Part shown: positions 26,601 through 34,827 of the stretch, one piece after another
Numbering within the stretch: position 1 is the first letter of the stretch
Layout: each line of letters starts with the position of its first letter
DNA from: Chlorogloea sp. CCALA 695
GTDB taxonomy: Bacteria > Cyanobacteriota > Cyanobacteriia > Cyanobacteriales > Chroococcidiopsidaceae
Assembly: GCF_003003885.1 (NCBI RefSeq)
Contig: NZ_PVWN01000009.1
Coordinates: 62,001-126,000, forward strand
Direction: 5' to 3'
Length of the DNA stretch: 64,000 nt
Translations under genes and position numbers: made by a program
The notes under the pieces: generated by a model
The model's input: only the letters and a program-made list of their open reading frames with translations
Told to the model about the DNA's origin: nothing
Databases searched by the model: none

Positions 26601-26752
26601 TAGATGCAATCAAACAGCAAGCGCTTAAGCAAGCAGACGAAACTAAAAAAGCCGCCTCTGGTGCAGCTTGGTGGTTATTTAGTACAGCACTGACATCATT
26701 GGTTGTAAGTGCGATCGCCGGAATCTTAGCCGTAAGAAATCTAGTTGGCTAA
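23663..26752 (+). CDS. Large membrane protein with six tandem approx. 100-residue repeats
   Basis: The protein of 1029 residues has an N-terminal membrane part (hydrophobic segments at about 33-60, 92-118, 120-143 and a Gly/Ala-rich one around 150-170), a long helical middle and a single C-terminal span (WWLFSTALTSLVVSAIAGIL). From about residue 400 a module repeats six times: EEYLRNTNKEELNPEGIKRD, then FQKLLEDPQAG, LRERLSQFDRDTLV and LLSQRQDLSEE with an IES-type tail. One more degenerate copy appears near residues 220-280. Similar cyanobacterial proteins are often mislabelled as MFS transporters; nothing here supports a transporter. A scaffold or membrane-remodelling role is conceivable. The function is unknown. 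Confidence 0.8.
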   Translation: MDLSTITPLYSQYLGVTKVVETQVSAIPQTVALFSAPQFLVALIAGVLMAFAFQLLLTNFSVAFGISALGGSSNSDESESLGSTIRKIETAVGLWTLITVSIALFIACFLAVKLSLVSSAVLGAITAIVIWSTYFSLLVWVGSTTVGSLIGSVVTTATSGFQGLMGTAATAMGASAASSQLVSTAESITAAVRRELTSGIDPNSIRDTLQSSLSNLQLPKLDVEEIRSQFEKILSTSDLQSLAGNEGLNIDRQTLVDLVSSRTDFSKQDISKVVDQLEGAWKNVVGQPQQDPQTQIQKFLQSATPEELTSSDLAAQLQKLVTGAQSNGQKSGGMMSQALQLGASSLLGTVLKRTDLSDLDIEKISGQLKQLTGKATEQVSKVGTAVAEKAPKLGFNTIKADVDHYLQDSYAWHLNRETIKSEFKDVIYDPEADPATVKRHLEQIDKEYFTQQLTSRGDLLPAKITEVAEQLESIRTEVLGSLQDAPQGETKDIRASVEEYLSKTGKEELNPEGIKQNFQKLLEDPQAGFEALRDRLSQFDRDTFVQLLSQRQDISSEEAQGIVSQLETSRDGVVNKAKEVQEQAKAKATEVRTKVEEYLRNTNKEELNPEGIRRDFQTLFADPQAGLSVLGERLSQFDRDTLVQLLSQRQDLSEEQINQTLDQIESVRSNILQAPQKLAGIAQEQYEQTTTKIAEYLRNTNLEELDPEGIKRDLTKLLEDPKQGASALRERLSQVDRETLVKLLSQRQDLSEEQVNKTIDQLQSGISSIVKAPRRLATRATQQVVDFEANLESYLRNTNKDELNPDDIKRDLQLLLNDPRSGLGSIGDRLSKFDRSTLVSLLSQREDISEEEANRIADQVESVRNSIVEQAQKIQQTVTSAVEGVLGNVRNYLNGLERPELNYEGLQQDFSKVFDDPQAGFSALRERLSQFDRETLVAVLSSREDISEADANRIIAQIEGTRDKVLQQGERIQKETQRRLDAIKQQALKQADETKKAASGAAWWLFSTALTSLVVSAIAGILAVRNLVG

Positions 26753-26773
26753 AACCTCTATGATTTAAAAACT

Positions 26774-26803
26774 TTAAAGCCTCCCTAACCGGAGGCTTTT
26801 TTT
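26774..26803 (+). terminator. Strong intrinsic terminator after the repeat protein gene
   Basis: AAAGCCTCC and GGAGGCTTT form a 9-bp stem around a 6-nt loop, followed by a run of seven T. Confidence 0.92.
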
Positions 26804-26854
26804 ATAGTTCAAAACCGAGTAATGAGTAATAAGTGATAAGTAATTAAGCAGCTT

Positions 26855-26896
26855 CCAATTACCAATTCCCAATTACCAATTCCCAATTCCCAAAAC
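26855..26896 (+). repeat. Heptanucleotide tandem repeat (STRR-like) just upstream of rsmB
   Basis: Five consecutive 7-bp units CCAATTA / CCAATTC (26855-26889) and a decayed sixth (CCAAAAC) end one base before the rsmB ATG. Short tandemly repeated heptamers are a recognised feature of cyanobacterial genomes. This array replaces the normal ribosome-binding site region. Confidence 0.8.
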
Positions 26897-26897
26897 T

Positions 26898-28238
26898 ATG
26901 GAAGATTCTCGCCAAGATGCTCTAATTGCTCTAAGTGCCGTTCACAAAGGAGCCTATGCTGATGTCGCTTTAGAGCGAGTATTAAGTAAAAATGACCTAG
27001 ATCCAAGAAGTCGCGGTTTAGTAACCGAGCTTGTTTACGGTAGCGTTCGGAGAATGCGATCGCTTGATACTCTAATTGACCAATTAGCTAGTAAAAAAGC
27101 CGATAAACAACCCCCACTTTTGCGGTCAATTCTGCATTTAGGCTTGTATCAACTGCGATACTTAAGCCATATCCCTCCATCGGCGGCGGTTAATACTACT
27201 GTCGAACTTGCTAAAAAAAACGGACTGTCAGGACTTACAGGATTTGTAAATGGTGTGTTGCGCCAATATCTCCGCATCGTTGATACCGGAATCGATCCGC
27301 TTAAGTTACCAGAAAACCCCGTTGAAAACTTAGGCATTCTGCACAGTTACCCAGATTGGATAATTGAAGTTTGGTTAGAACAATTTGGCTTTACAGCTAC
27401 AGAACAACTTTGCCAGTGGCTAAACCAACCACCTAAGCTCGATTTACGAGTAAATCCGCTCCTTAGTTCAATTGAAAAGGTCGAAACCGCCTTACAATTG
27501 GCGAGTATAGATGTAAGTCGCGTCCCTTATTTGCCTCAAGCTTTAAGGATAAATGGGAGTACAGGAGCAATTCAAAACTTACCGGGTTTTAACGATGGCT
27601 GGTGGACGGTGCAAGACAGTAGCGCTCAATTGGTTAGCCATTTACTTGCTCCTCAAGCTGGAGAATTTATCATCGATGCGTGTGCAGCACCGGGGGGAAA
27701 AACTACCCATATTGCCGAATTAATGGGAGACAAAGGGACAATTTGGGCGTGCGACCGCACTTCTTCTAGGTTGCGTAAACTCCAACAAAATACTAAACGC
27801 TTGCAACTAAAATCAATTCAAATTCAAGTAGGAGATAGTCGCCATTTTGAGCAGTTTATAGATAAATGCGATCGCCTGTTACTTGACGTTCCTTGCTCTG
27901 GTTTGGGAACATTAAACCGTCATGCTGATGCGCGTTGGCGACAAACTCTCGCAACTATCCAAGAACTTTCATTACTACAAACAGAGTTAATTTCTCAAGG
28001 GGCGTTATTTGTCAAACCGGGCGGCGTAATGGTTTATTCTACCTGCACTTTGCACCCCCAAGAAAATGAAAGCATAGTTGAGAATTTTTTAGAGCGAAAT
28101 CCCCATTGGCAAATTGAACCACCAGAAACCGATTCGCCTTGTTTTCCCTTTGCAAAATCCCCTAGTTGGATTAAAGTTTTACCATATCAAGATTTGATGG
28201 ACGGCTTTTTTATGGTGCGACTAAAAAAAAGCCTGTAA
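26898..28238 (+). CDS. rsmB: 16S rRNA (cytosine-C5)-methyltransferase RsmB
   Basis: RsmB methylates C967 of 16S rRNA using SAM. The 446-residue protein has an N-terminal NusB-like RNA-binding domain (DALIALSAVHKGAYADVALE, VTELVYGSVRR) and a C-terminal RsmB/Sun methyltransferase domain with the SAM loop DACAAPGGKTTHIAE near 260, the DVPCSGLGT motif with catalytic Cys near 335, and VYSTCTLHPQENE with the second Cys. ATG 26898 directly follows a heptamer tandem repeat and lacks a recognisable ribosome-binding site. Confidence 0.96.
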   Translation: MEDSRQDALIALSAVHKGAYADVALERVLSKNDLDPRSRGLVTELVYGSVRRMRSLDTLIDQLASKKADKQPPLLRSILHLGLYQLRYLSHIPPSAAVNTTVELAKKNGLSGLTGFVNGVLRQYLRIVDTGIDPLKLPENPVENLGILHSYPDWIIEVWLEQFGFTATEQLCQWLNQPPKLDLRVNPLLSSIEKVETALQLASIDVSRVPYLPQALRINGSTGAIQNLPGFNDGWWTVQDSSAQLVSHLLAPQAGEFIIDACAAPGGKTTHIAELMGDKGTIWACDRTSSRLRKLQQNTKRLQLKSIQIQVGDSRHFEQFIDKCDRLLLDVPCSGLGTLNRHADARWRQTLATIQELSLLQTELISQGALFVKPGGVMVYSTCTLHPQENESIVENFLERNPHWQIEPPETDSPCFPFAKSPSWIKVLPYQDLMDGFFMVRLKKSL

Positions 28239-28264
28239 ATTCCTACAACTATCAGAGAAAAAAA

Positions 28265-28678
28265 ATGTTAAATAATGTCAAATTAGTCAAAATTTTAATT
28301 GGATCTGCTTGGCTGGACGGCAAAATTCAGCCCGAAGAACGCACCTATTTGAACCGAATAGCCCAAGAAAAAGGCGTAGCCCAAGACCCGGAAATCTATC
28401 CTTTACTGCAAGACTTGCGTCAAGTAGAGACAGCAGAATGTTACCAATGGGTGCAGGAGTATTTAGGCAACTCTCCCAGTACCGCAGACTATCGAAACCT
28501 ACTTGAAGCTATTAGCGGTTTAATTTATAGCGATAGCGATGTAGATACCGAAGAAGCAAAATTGTTGACTCAATTACAATTATTAAATCCAGTAACTCAT
28601 GAACCTCAACCCGCTTATAACGCAGTAATGAAAGAAATTCAAAAGCTTTACCGCCGTTGGGTTGAGGGTCAAAAATAG
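28265..28678 (+). CDS. TerB-like protein
   Basis: This helical protein of 137 residues has the TerB/DjlA-type pattern: LVKILIGSAWLDGKIQPEERTYL and AISGLIYSDSDVDTEEAKLL, two acidic helix-loop-helix motifs that can bind metal in TerB. Tellurite resistance is not implied; single TerB-domain proteins are common in cyanobacteria and their role is unknown. It follows rsmB by 26 bp and converges with the Psb35-like gene 16 bp away. Confidence 0.8.
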   Translation: MLNNVKLVKILIGSAWLDGKIQPEERTYLNRIAQEKGVAQDPEIYPLLQDLRQVETAECYQWVQEYLGNSPSTADYRNLLEAISGLIYSDSDVDTEEAKLLTQLQLLNPVTHEPQPAYNAVMKEIQKLYRRWVEGQK

Positions 28679-28694
28679 CAATTAAGTAGCTTTT

Positions 28695-28925
28695 TTAAAC
28701 TTTTGGTTCGCCAATACCAGGAGTTTCTTCTTTTTTGACTTCTGGGACAACATCAGGACGCTCTTTATCTTCCCAACCTACAGGACGTTTAGAGTTATAC
28801 CAAGCAACAGAACCAATAGATACTGCTGCAATGAATCCAACTACATATACTAAAGTGAAAGACAAGGGAAAATGAGGGCCGTTTTCTGGTGCTTGGGCGG
28901 CGGTTTGCATTAATAAATTGATCAT
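28695..28925 (-). CDS. Small photosystem II assembly protein, Psb35-like
   Basis: The protein of 76 residues has one transmembrane helix (residues about 22-42, FTLVYVVGFIAAVSIGSVAWY) followed by NSKRPVGWEDKERPDVVP. This matches my memory of Synechocystis Ssl2148 (Psb35), which associates with the CP47 assembly module and small high-light-inducible proteins. The N-terminal region is short and the C-terminal tail is charged, as expected. The identification rests on recall, so no symbol is given. Confidence 0.65.
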   Translation of the reverse strand: MINLLMQTAAQAPENGPHFPLSFTLVYVVGFIAAVSIGSVAWYNSKRPVGWEDKERPDVVPEVKKEETPGIGEPKV

Positions 28926-29028
28926 TTTATGCTCCTAATATTAGGCAATTACTGATCTTAAGAGCATACAAAAATATGTGCTATTTTGCTATCTCCCCCA
29001 AGGATGAAGGGAATAGCTAAAACCAATT

Positions 29029-31446
29029 TTAACCATCGCTACCGAAGCCGGGAGTAGGGTTTGTTTGGGGTGCCGCCGCCGGGGGGTTGTTAAGCGGACG
29101 TTCTACAGGTTTAAGCCGCTCTCGCCAAGATTTTGTTGGTATACGTTGGGGCGTAAGCGTAGACCTAGGGGGTGTATTTTGGGGAGTAGACCTAGACCTA
29201 ACTTTAGGTTGCGATCGCTCCCTTGGTGGTGCGACCGATTCTTGATTCTTCCGCAGTCGCCTGGGGGAGGAATTATTAGTTGGGCGATCGCCTCTATAGC
29301 GACGATTACGCCGCACTGTAGTTTCTGGTTTTTGCTCATCATAACGCCTTGTACCTCCCCGTCTTCGTTGGCGATTAGATTCAGGAATTGCTTGTATATT
29401 TTGTTCTCCTTGCCCAGTGAGACGTTTGGGACGAATACGCCCTAAAATAACTCGTTTGGGTTTGAGTTTTTGCGCCTTAATACTACCGATGCGCCCTTCT
29501 AACTTTGGTCTTGAGGGAAATGCTACTACAGGCATTTTTTGCACCGCCTGCGCCATAAATTGATGCCAAGTGGAAGCCGCCGTACTGCTGCTACCCCAGG
29601 TAGGATCGTTATTATCATTACCCAACCACACCCCCGTTACAACTTGGGGAATATAGCCAATAAACCACAAGTCGCGCGCCTCGTCGGAAGTACCAGTTTT
29701 TCCAGCCACCGGGCGATTTAACTGCGCGGCGCGACCTGTACCCGACTGGACGACACTTTTGAGCATCCACGTCATAATTGCTGCACTATCAGGGTCTAGC
29801 ACCCGTTTAGACTGGTATTTTGAGCGATAAATGACCTCGCCACCACGATTTAAAATCCGGCGAATCCCGTGAGTTTCAATGTGCGTCCCTTGAGTTGCCA
29901 AAGTCCCGTAGGCGCTAGTTAGTTCGAGTAAATTTACTTCGTTAGAACCTAAAGCTAGAGAATAAGTAGGCTTAAGTTCTGATTTGATGCCCATATTGCG
30001 AGCAAGTTTAATAGTTGGTTCAAAGCCGACATCAATTAAAACCTTGACAGCGATTGTATTAATTGAGGAAATTAGCGCGCTACTTGCAGTCATCCAACCT
30101 CGGTGACTGCGATCGTAATTTAAGGGTTCGTAGCCTTCCACGATAAAAGGTGCGTCGATGTAAGATTTGTTAGGAGACATCCCAGAGGCGATCGCCGCAG
30201 CGTATACAAAGCCCTTAAAAGTAGATCCGGGCTGGCGTTGGGCTTGAGTGACGCGATTAAACTGATTGACCTGAAAATTTTTGCCTCCTACCATTGCCTT
30301 AATTTCGCCACTGCGGGGGTCAATACTAACTAAGGAAGCTTCCTCAAAGTGCTGCCAACGTCCATTCTGAGCTACCGTGTTTTTTACCGCCGTTTCTGCG
30401 GCTTTTTGCCATTGGGGGTTTAAGGTAGTTTCAACGGTTAAACCTCCAGCTTCTATCCGTTCTGGGGAAATATATTTAAGTAACTCTTGCTGAATATAGG
30501 TAGTAAAGTAAGGTGCTTCTACTTGGAGTCGTTTGGGCAAACTTGGTTTAAGTGTTGTGAGCGTACTTAGGGCAGTTTTGGCAGTTTGAGGCGTAATTAC
30601 CCCATCTTCCTGCATTCTCTGCAATACTAAATCGCGCCGCCGTCTAGCCGCCGTTGGGTTCACAACTGGAGAATAAAGGCTAGGTGCGGGGGCGAGTCCA
30701 GCAATAGTTGCCATTTCTGCTAGGTTTAATTTATCTACAGGTTTGCTGAAATACACCCAAGAAGCATCGGCGACACCGTAAGCACCTGATCCCAAATACA
30801 CCAAATTTAAGTAACGTTCTAAAATTTGCTCTTTAGTTAATTTCTGCTCGATTTTTTGGGATAAACTGATTTCTCTAAACTTGCGCCCAAAGGTGCGTTC
30901 TTGATTTAAAAACAAAATTCGCGCTAATTGCTGGGTAATTGTGCTTCCACCTTCGCCCAAATTACGCGATCGCATATTATTTACAAACGCCCTGACAATG
31001 CCTTGATAATCTACACCGTGATGATTGTAAAATCGGCGATCTTCCGACGCAATAAAAGCTTGTACCAGTGGCTTAGGTATTTGACTAAGTTTTAACTGTT
31101 CTCTAGTCGCCGGCCCTTGTTGTTGCAAAATACTATTATCGCCAGCAGTAATAGTTAGGGTATCATCGCGGATAAAAGTGTAAAGTTCTGTCGCTTCGGG
31201 TAAACTGCGTTCAATACTCGACCAAAACACCATCCAAGCAACGCTTCCTCCACTAGCTACAACTAGCAGCCAAAACCAATAGTAACGATACAAAGGTTTG
31301 CCAGTGGGAATTTTGGCATAAGCTATTAGTGGTAAATTTTTGATCTTCTCTACCAAAGTTAGTCTTTTAGGGCGTACTTTTTCCCCTAGCGCAGAATCAC
31401 TAATTTTAGGTGTTCGCTCTTTAAGCCAGGGGATTAATTTGGACAC
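29029..31446 (-). CDS. Class A penicillin-binding protein (PBP1A family)
   Basis: This bifunctional peptidoglycan synthase of 805 residues starts at a GTG. After a membrane anchor (YYWFWLLVVASGGSVAWMVFW, about 54-75) comes the GT51 glycosyltransferase domain with EDRRFYNHHGVDYQG and GGSTITQQLARILFLNQERTFGRK. The transpeptidase domain follows with PGSTFK (active Ser near 407), SSIN and KTGTS near 582. The last 150 residues are an Arg/Pro-rich, basic, disordered tail (TRRYDEQKPETTVRRNRRYRG and similar) unlike core PBPs, possibly for cell-wall binding. Confidence 0.95.
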   Translation of the reverse strand: MSKLIPWLKERTPKISDSALGEKVRPKRLTLVEKIKNLPLIAYAKIPTGKPLYRYYWFWLLVVASGGSVAWMVFWSSIERSLPEATELYTFIRDDTLTITAGDNSILQQQGPATREQLKLSQIPKPLVQAFIASEDRRFYNHHGVDYQGIVRAFVNNMRSRNLGEGGSTITQQLARILFLNQERTFGRKFREISLSQKIEQKLTKEQILERYLNLVYLGSGAYGVADASWVYFSKPVDKLNLAEMATIAGLAPAPSLYSPVVNPTAARRRRDLVLQRMQEDGVITPQTAKTALSTLTTLKPSLPKRLQVEAPYFTTYIQQELLKYISPERIEAGGLTVETTLNPQWQKAAETAVKNTVAQNGRWQHFEEASLVSIDPRSGEIKAMVGGKNFQVNQFNRVTQAQRQPGSTFKGFVYAAAIASGMSPNKSYIDAPFIVEGYEPLNYDRSHRGWMTASSALISSINTIAVKVLIDVGFEPTIKLARNMGIKSELKPTYSLALGSNEVNLLELTSAYGTLATQGTHIETHGIRRILNRGGEVIYRSKYQSKRVLDPDSAAIMTWMLKSVVQSGTGRAAQLNRPVAGKTGTSDEARDLWFIGYIPQVVTGVWLGNDNNDPTWGSSSTAASTWHQFMAQAVQKMPVVAFPSRPKLEGRIGSIKAQKLKPKRVILGRIRPKRLTGQGEQNIQAIPESNRQRRRGGTRRYDEQKPETTVRRNRRYRGDRPTNNSSPRRLRKNQESVAPPRERSQPKVRSRSTPQNTPPRSTLTPQRIPTKSWRERLKPVERPLNNPPAAAPQTNPTPGFGSDG

Positions 31447-31593
31447 TTCTATCTAGTTCCTCAATAAACTACAGCTTAAACAATTGTTTTGTTTATTCTA
31501 CTTGGTTGGGATCGCTCTTTTAGAAAGAAGAACTATAAATTTGTTAGCCGAAATTACCAGCAAATTATAAGATAATAGTTTTTGAATGGAGCC

Positions 31594-31614
31594 ATGACAA
31601 AGCTTTGCAGATGA
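31594..31614 (+). other. Possible 6-codon leader ORF overlapping the folK start
   Basis: ATGACAAAGCTTTGCAGATGA encodes MTKLCR. GGAG lies 5 nt before it (about 31588), whereas folK itself has no close ribosome-binding site. Its TGA overlaps the folK ATG as ATGA, so ribosomes could be handed over. This is only a sequence observation. Confidence 0.35.
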
Positions 31615-32099
31615 GTGAAACCAAACAATGCGCGATCGCCCTTGGTAGTAATTTAGGTGATTCTCAAGATATTTTAACCGCCGCCTTGCAAGTATTAGCC
31701 GCCACTCCAGGTATTGCAGTACAAAAAGTTTCTAGTTGGTACAGAACAAAACCTGTAGGCGGAATACCTCAGCCAGATTACCTAAATAGTTGCGCCTTGC
31801 TACAAGTACAAATATTACCCCAGCAATTACTCAAAACCTTACTAGCAGTAGAAGCCAAGTTTGGGCGAGTGCGAAAGGAAAGATGGGGCGCAAGATCCAT
31901 CGATCTTGATTTATTGCTCTACGAGGATTTAATTTTAGATATTCCCCAATTACAATTACCTCATCCGCACATGAACGAACGTGCTTTTGTTCTTGTACCT
32001 TTAGCTGAAATTGCTCCTAATTGGATTGAACCAGTCTCAGGACTTGCGATCGCGCAATTGGTGCAAGCGGTAAACTGTTCAGGAGTTATAAAAATTTAA
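31611..32099 (+). CDS. folK: 2-amino-4-hydroxy-6-hydroxymethyldihydropteridine diphosphokinase FolK
   Basis: FolK transfers pyrophosphate from ATP to the pterin alcohol in folate synthesis. The 162-residue protein has IALGSNLGDSQDILTAAL, SSWYRTKPVGGIPQPDYLNSC, and ARSIDLDLLLYED, the Mg- and ATP-binding block, then LPHPHMNERAFVLVPLAEIAP. ATG 31611 is favoured over a TTG two codons upstream. A Nudix gene follows after 4 bp. Confidence 0.95.
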   Translation: MSETKQCAIALGSNLGDSQDILTAALQVLAATPGIAVQKVSSWYRTKPVGGIPQPDYLNSCALLQVQILPQQLLKTLLAVEAKFGRVRKERWGARSIDLDLLLYEDLILDIPQLQLPHPHMNERAFVLVPLAEIAPNWIEPVSGLAIAQLVQAVNCSGVIKI

Positions 32100-32103
32100 C
32101 CAT

Positions 32104-32652
32104 ATGGCAATAGGTAGAGAACCCCCCCAATTATTAAAGCAACGCCTGCAATACCGAGGGCGCAAATTTGATTTTGAAGTCAATCGTCTACGTTTACCAA
32201 ACAAAGCAGAAGGTGAATGGGAATGTATCAGACATCCAGGGGGCGCTTTAGCCGTGCCAGTAACTCCTGAAGGTAAACTTGTTTTAGTCAAGCAGTATCG
32301 TTTTGCAGTTCAAGGTAGATTATTAGAGTTTCCGGCAGGTACAGTAGAACTTAATGAATCACCCGCCGAAACCATCCGCCGCGAAATAGAAGAAGAAACA
32401 GGCTATCGCGCTCATAAGTGGCAAAAACTCGGTGAATTTTTCTTAGCGCCGGGTTACTCCGATGAAATTATTTATGCCTTTCTCGCTCAAGAATTGGAAA
32501 TTTTAGACAAACCGCCAGTCCAAGATGACGATGAAGACATTGAAACAGTTTTGCTCACTCCCCAAGAATTAGAACAAGCTATTTTAGAAGGTGAGCCTGT
32601 AGATGCCAAATCGATTTCTAGCTTTTTCCTTGCTCGTCCTTTCCTCAATTAG
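32104..32652 (+). CDS. Nudix hydrolase, ADP-ribose pyrophosphatase-like
   Basis: The 182-residue protein has an ADPRase-type arrangement: a beta-rich N-terminal part (FDFEVNRLRLPNKAEGEWECI, RHPGGALAVPVTPEGKLVLVKQYR) and the Nudix box in LLEFPAGTVELNESPAETIRREIEEETGYRA (residues about 75-105). The ADP-ribose or related NDP-sugar is the likely substrate, by family resemblance. It sits 4 bp after folK and 2 bp before the Uma2 gene. Confidence 0.9.
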   Translation: MAIGREPPQLLKQRLQYRGRKFDFEVNRLRLPNKAEGEWECIRHPGGALAVPVTPEGKLVLVKQYRFAVQGRLLEFPAGTVELNESPAETIRREIEEETGYRAHKWQKLGEFFLAPGYSDEIIYAFLAQELEILDKPPVQDDDEDIETVLLTPQELEQAILEGEPVDAKSISSFFLARPFLN

Positions 32653-32654
32653 TT

Positions 32655-33347
32655 ATGACTTCCTTAAAAGTACAAGCTATTACTACTCAAATCTTACCTC
32701 TAGAAAATGGCGATCGCTTGACACGACTTCAATTTGAGCGCCGATATACAGCAATGCCACAGTTAAAGAAAGCTGAACTAATTGAGGGAATAGTATACAT
32801 GGCATCACCATTACGTCATCGAAGTCACGGTGAGCCTCATGCGGCAATTATGGCACTGTTGACAGCTTATTGGGTTGCAACGCCAGGAGTAAATCTTGGG
32901 GACAATAGCACCGTGCGCCTAGATTTAGATAACGAACCTCAACCCGATGCTTTACTAAGAATAGAGTCCGGCGGACGCAGTATTGTTAGTAACGATGACT
33001 ATGTAGAAGGAGCGCCAGAATTAATTGTAGAAATTGCCGCAAGTAGCGCCGCTTACGATCTGCACGACAAAAAGCAAGTATATCGCCGTAATGGAGTACA
33101 AGAGTACATTGTCTGGCAGGTTTTTGAAAATAAGCTTGATTGGTTTAGCCTTCAATCCGGTGAGTATGTGCCACTACAGCCCGATGATAATGGAGTAGTG
33201 CGAAGTCTGGTTTTTCCGGGTTTGTGGTTATTTGTCCCTTCATTACTGGCGGGAGAAATGCCAAAGGCGATCGCACTGTTACAGTTAGGATTAAATTCCC
33301 CCGAACACGCTCAATTTATCGAGCTTTTGGCTAATAAATCGTCTTAA
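32655..33347 (+). CDS. Uma2 (DUF820) family restriction-endonuclease-fold protein
   Basis: The protein of 230 residues shows the Uma2 pattern: RRYTAMPQLKKAELIEGIVYMASP, a PD motif in NEPQPDALLRI, ELIVEIAASSAAYDLHDKKQVYRRNGVQEYIVW with E and K of a PD-(D/E)xK site, and the C-terminal LWLFVPSLLAGEM. This family is strongly expanded in cyanobacteria and other bacteria without an established function. It is preceded by the Nudix gene at 2 bp and followed by the photolyase gene at 33 bp. Confidence 0.92.
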   Translation: MTSLKVQAITTQILPLENGDRLTRLQFERRYTAMPQLKKAELIEGIVYMASPLRHRSHGEPHAAIMALLTAYWVATPGVNLGDNSTVRLDLDNEPQPDALLRIESGGRSIVSNDDYVEGAPELIVEIAASSAAYDLHDKKQVYRRNGVQEYIVWQVFENKLDWFSLQSGEYVPLQPDDNGVVRSLVFPGLWLFVPSLLAGEMPKAIALLQLGLNSPEHAQFIELLANKSS

Positions 33348-33380
33348 AATATTAGTACACTCGTACTAAAGTAGTATTAA

Positions 33381-34811
33381 ATGTCTGACTTAATTTTATT
33401 TTGGCATCGTCGCGACTTGCGCCTCTCTGACAATACCGGACTTAAACTTGCGCGATCGCATAGTCAAAAGGTAGTAGGGGTATTTTGCCTCGATCCCAAT
33501 ATCTTAGAACGCGATGATGTTGCCCCTGTGCGCGTTACTTATATGATGGGGTGTCTGCAACACTTACAACAACGTTACGCCCAAATAGGTAGCGAGTTAC
33601 TAATTATTAAAGGCGATCCAACTCAAGCAATCCCTAATTTAGCGGAGGCTTTAAATGCTCGTGGGGTGTTTTGGAACTGGGATATTGAACCTTATTCACA
33701 GGTACGAGATCGCGCGGTAATGGATGCCCTCCAAGAAAAAGGCATTGAGTTTAAAGAGAAAAACTGGGATCAATTGCTCCACGCTCCCGAAGATATCCGC
33801 ACAGGTTCTAATGCGCCCTACACCGTCTACAGCCCTTTTTGGCGAAATTGGATAGTTAAACCCAAAGCCGAACCTGTAGCCACCTTGCAAGACGTTACAG
33901 GGCTAACAGCAGAAGAAAAAAACCTTGCTGCTACGGCAGGAGTTATAGCTTTACCTACCGCTAAAGATTTAGGGTTCAATTGGGACAATGAATTAGTAAT
34001 TGCTCCAGGAGAAGCCGCCGCCACCCAAAAGCTAGAAGAATTTACTTATGCGGCAATTAACCAATACAAAGAACAGCGTAATTTTCCCGCCGTTAACGGT
34101 ACATCTCAACTAAGCGCGGCGCTAAAGTTTGGAGTTATTGGTATTCGCACCGTATGGGCTGCAACCAAAGAAGCCTTAGAGAATAGCCGCAGTGATGAAG
34201 TAAACACTAGCGTTATCGGTTGGCAACAAGAACTTGCTTGGCGAGAATTTTATCAACACGCCCTGTATAATTTCCCAGCACTAGAAACTGGGGCGTATCG
34301 AGAAGTTTTTAAAAATTTTCCTTACAACAATAACGAAACACATTTTCAAGCTTGGTGTGAAGGCAAAACGGGCTATCCGATTGTAGATGCGGCTATGCGG
34401 CAAATGAACGAACTAGGATGGATGCACAATCGCTGTCGCATGATTGTAGCTAGTTTCTTAACTAAAGACTTGATAATTAATCCGCAATTAGGCGAAAAAT
34501 ATTTCTATCAGCGTCTCATAGATGGGGATCTGGCGGCAAATAATGGCGGCTGGCAATGGAGCGCTTCTAGTGGTATGGATCCTAAACCTGTAAGAATTTT
34601 TAACCCGGCAAGTCAAGCCCAAAAATTTGACCCAGAAGGCGAATATATTAGAGAATGGCTACCAGAATTAAGGTCTGTAGATACAGAATTTTTGATTAGC
34701 GGGAATATTCCAACCGAAGAACGCGACGCGCTGGGCTATCCATTGCCAATTGTCGATCATAAGATTCAGCAGCGTTTATTTAAAGAGCGCTACCAACAGC
34801 AAAAAGGCTAA
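33381..34811 (+). CDS. phrA: Deoxyribodipyrimidine photolyase
   Basis: This FAD-dependent light-driven CPD repair enzyme has 476 residues. It starts [18 protein letters not shown], the photolyase N terminus, and the C-terminal FAD domain contains [65 protein letters not shown] and the ending [14 protein letters not shown]. The overall pattern fits class I CPD photolyases with a deazaflavin antenna, as in Synechococcus, but cryptochrome-like functions cannot be excluded. A small transporter gene follows after 16 bp. Confidence 0.93.
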   Translation: MSDLILFWHRRDLRLSDNTGLKLARSHSQKVVGVFCLDPNILERDDVAPVRVTYMMGCLQHLQQRYAQIGSELLIIKGDPTQAIPNLAEALNARGVFWNWDIEPYSQVRDRAVMDALQEKGIEFKEKNWDQLLHAPEDIRTGSNAPYTVYSPFWRNWIVKPKAEPVATLQDVTGLTAEEKNLAATAGVIALPTAKDLGFNWDNELVIAPGEAAATQKLEEFTYAAINQYKEQRNFPAVNGTSQLSAALKFGVIGIRTVWAATKEALENSRSDEVNTSVIGWQQELAWREFYQHALYNFPALETGAYREVFKNFPYNNNETHFQAWCEGKTGYPIVDAAMRQMNELGWMHNRCRMIVASFLTKDLIINPQLGEKYFYQRLIDGDLAANNGGWQWSASSGMDPKPVRIFNPASQAQKFDPEGEYIREWLPELRSVDTEFLISGNIPTEERDALGYPLPIVDHKIQQRLFKERYQQQKG

Positions 34812-34827
34812 AGCTAGAGGTTTAATT

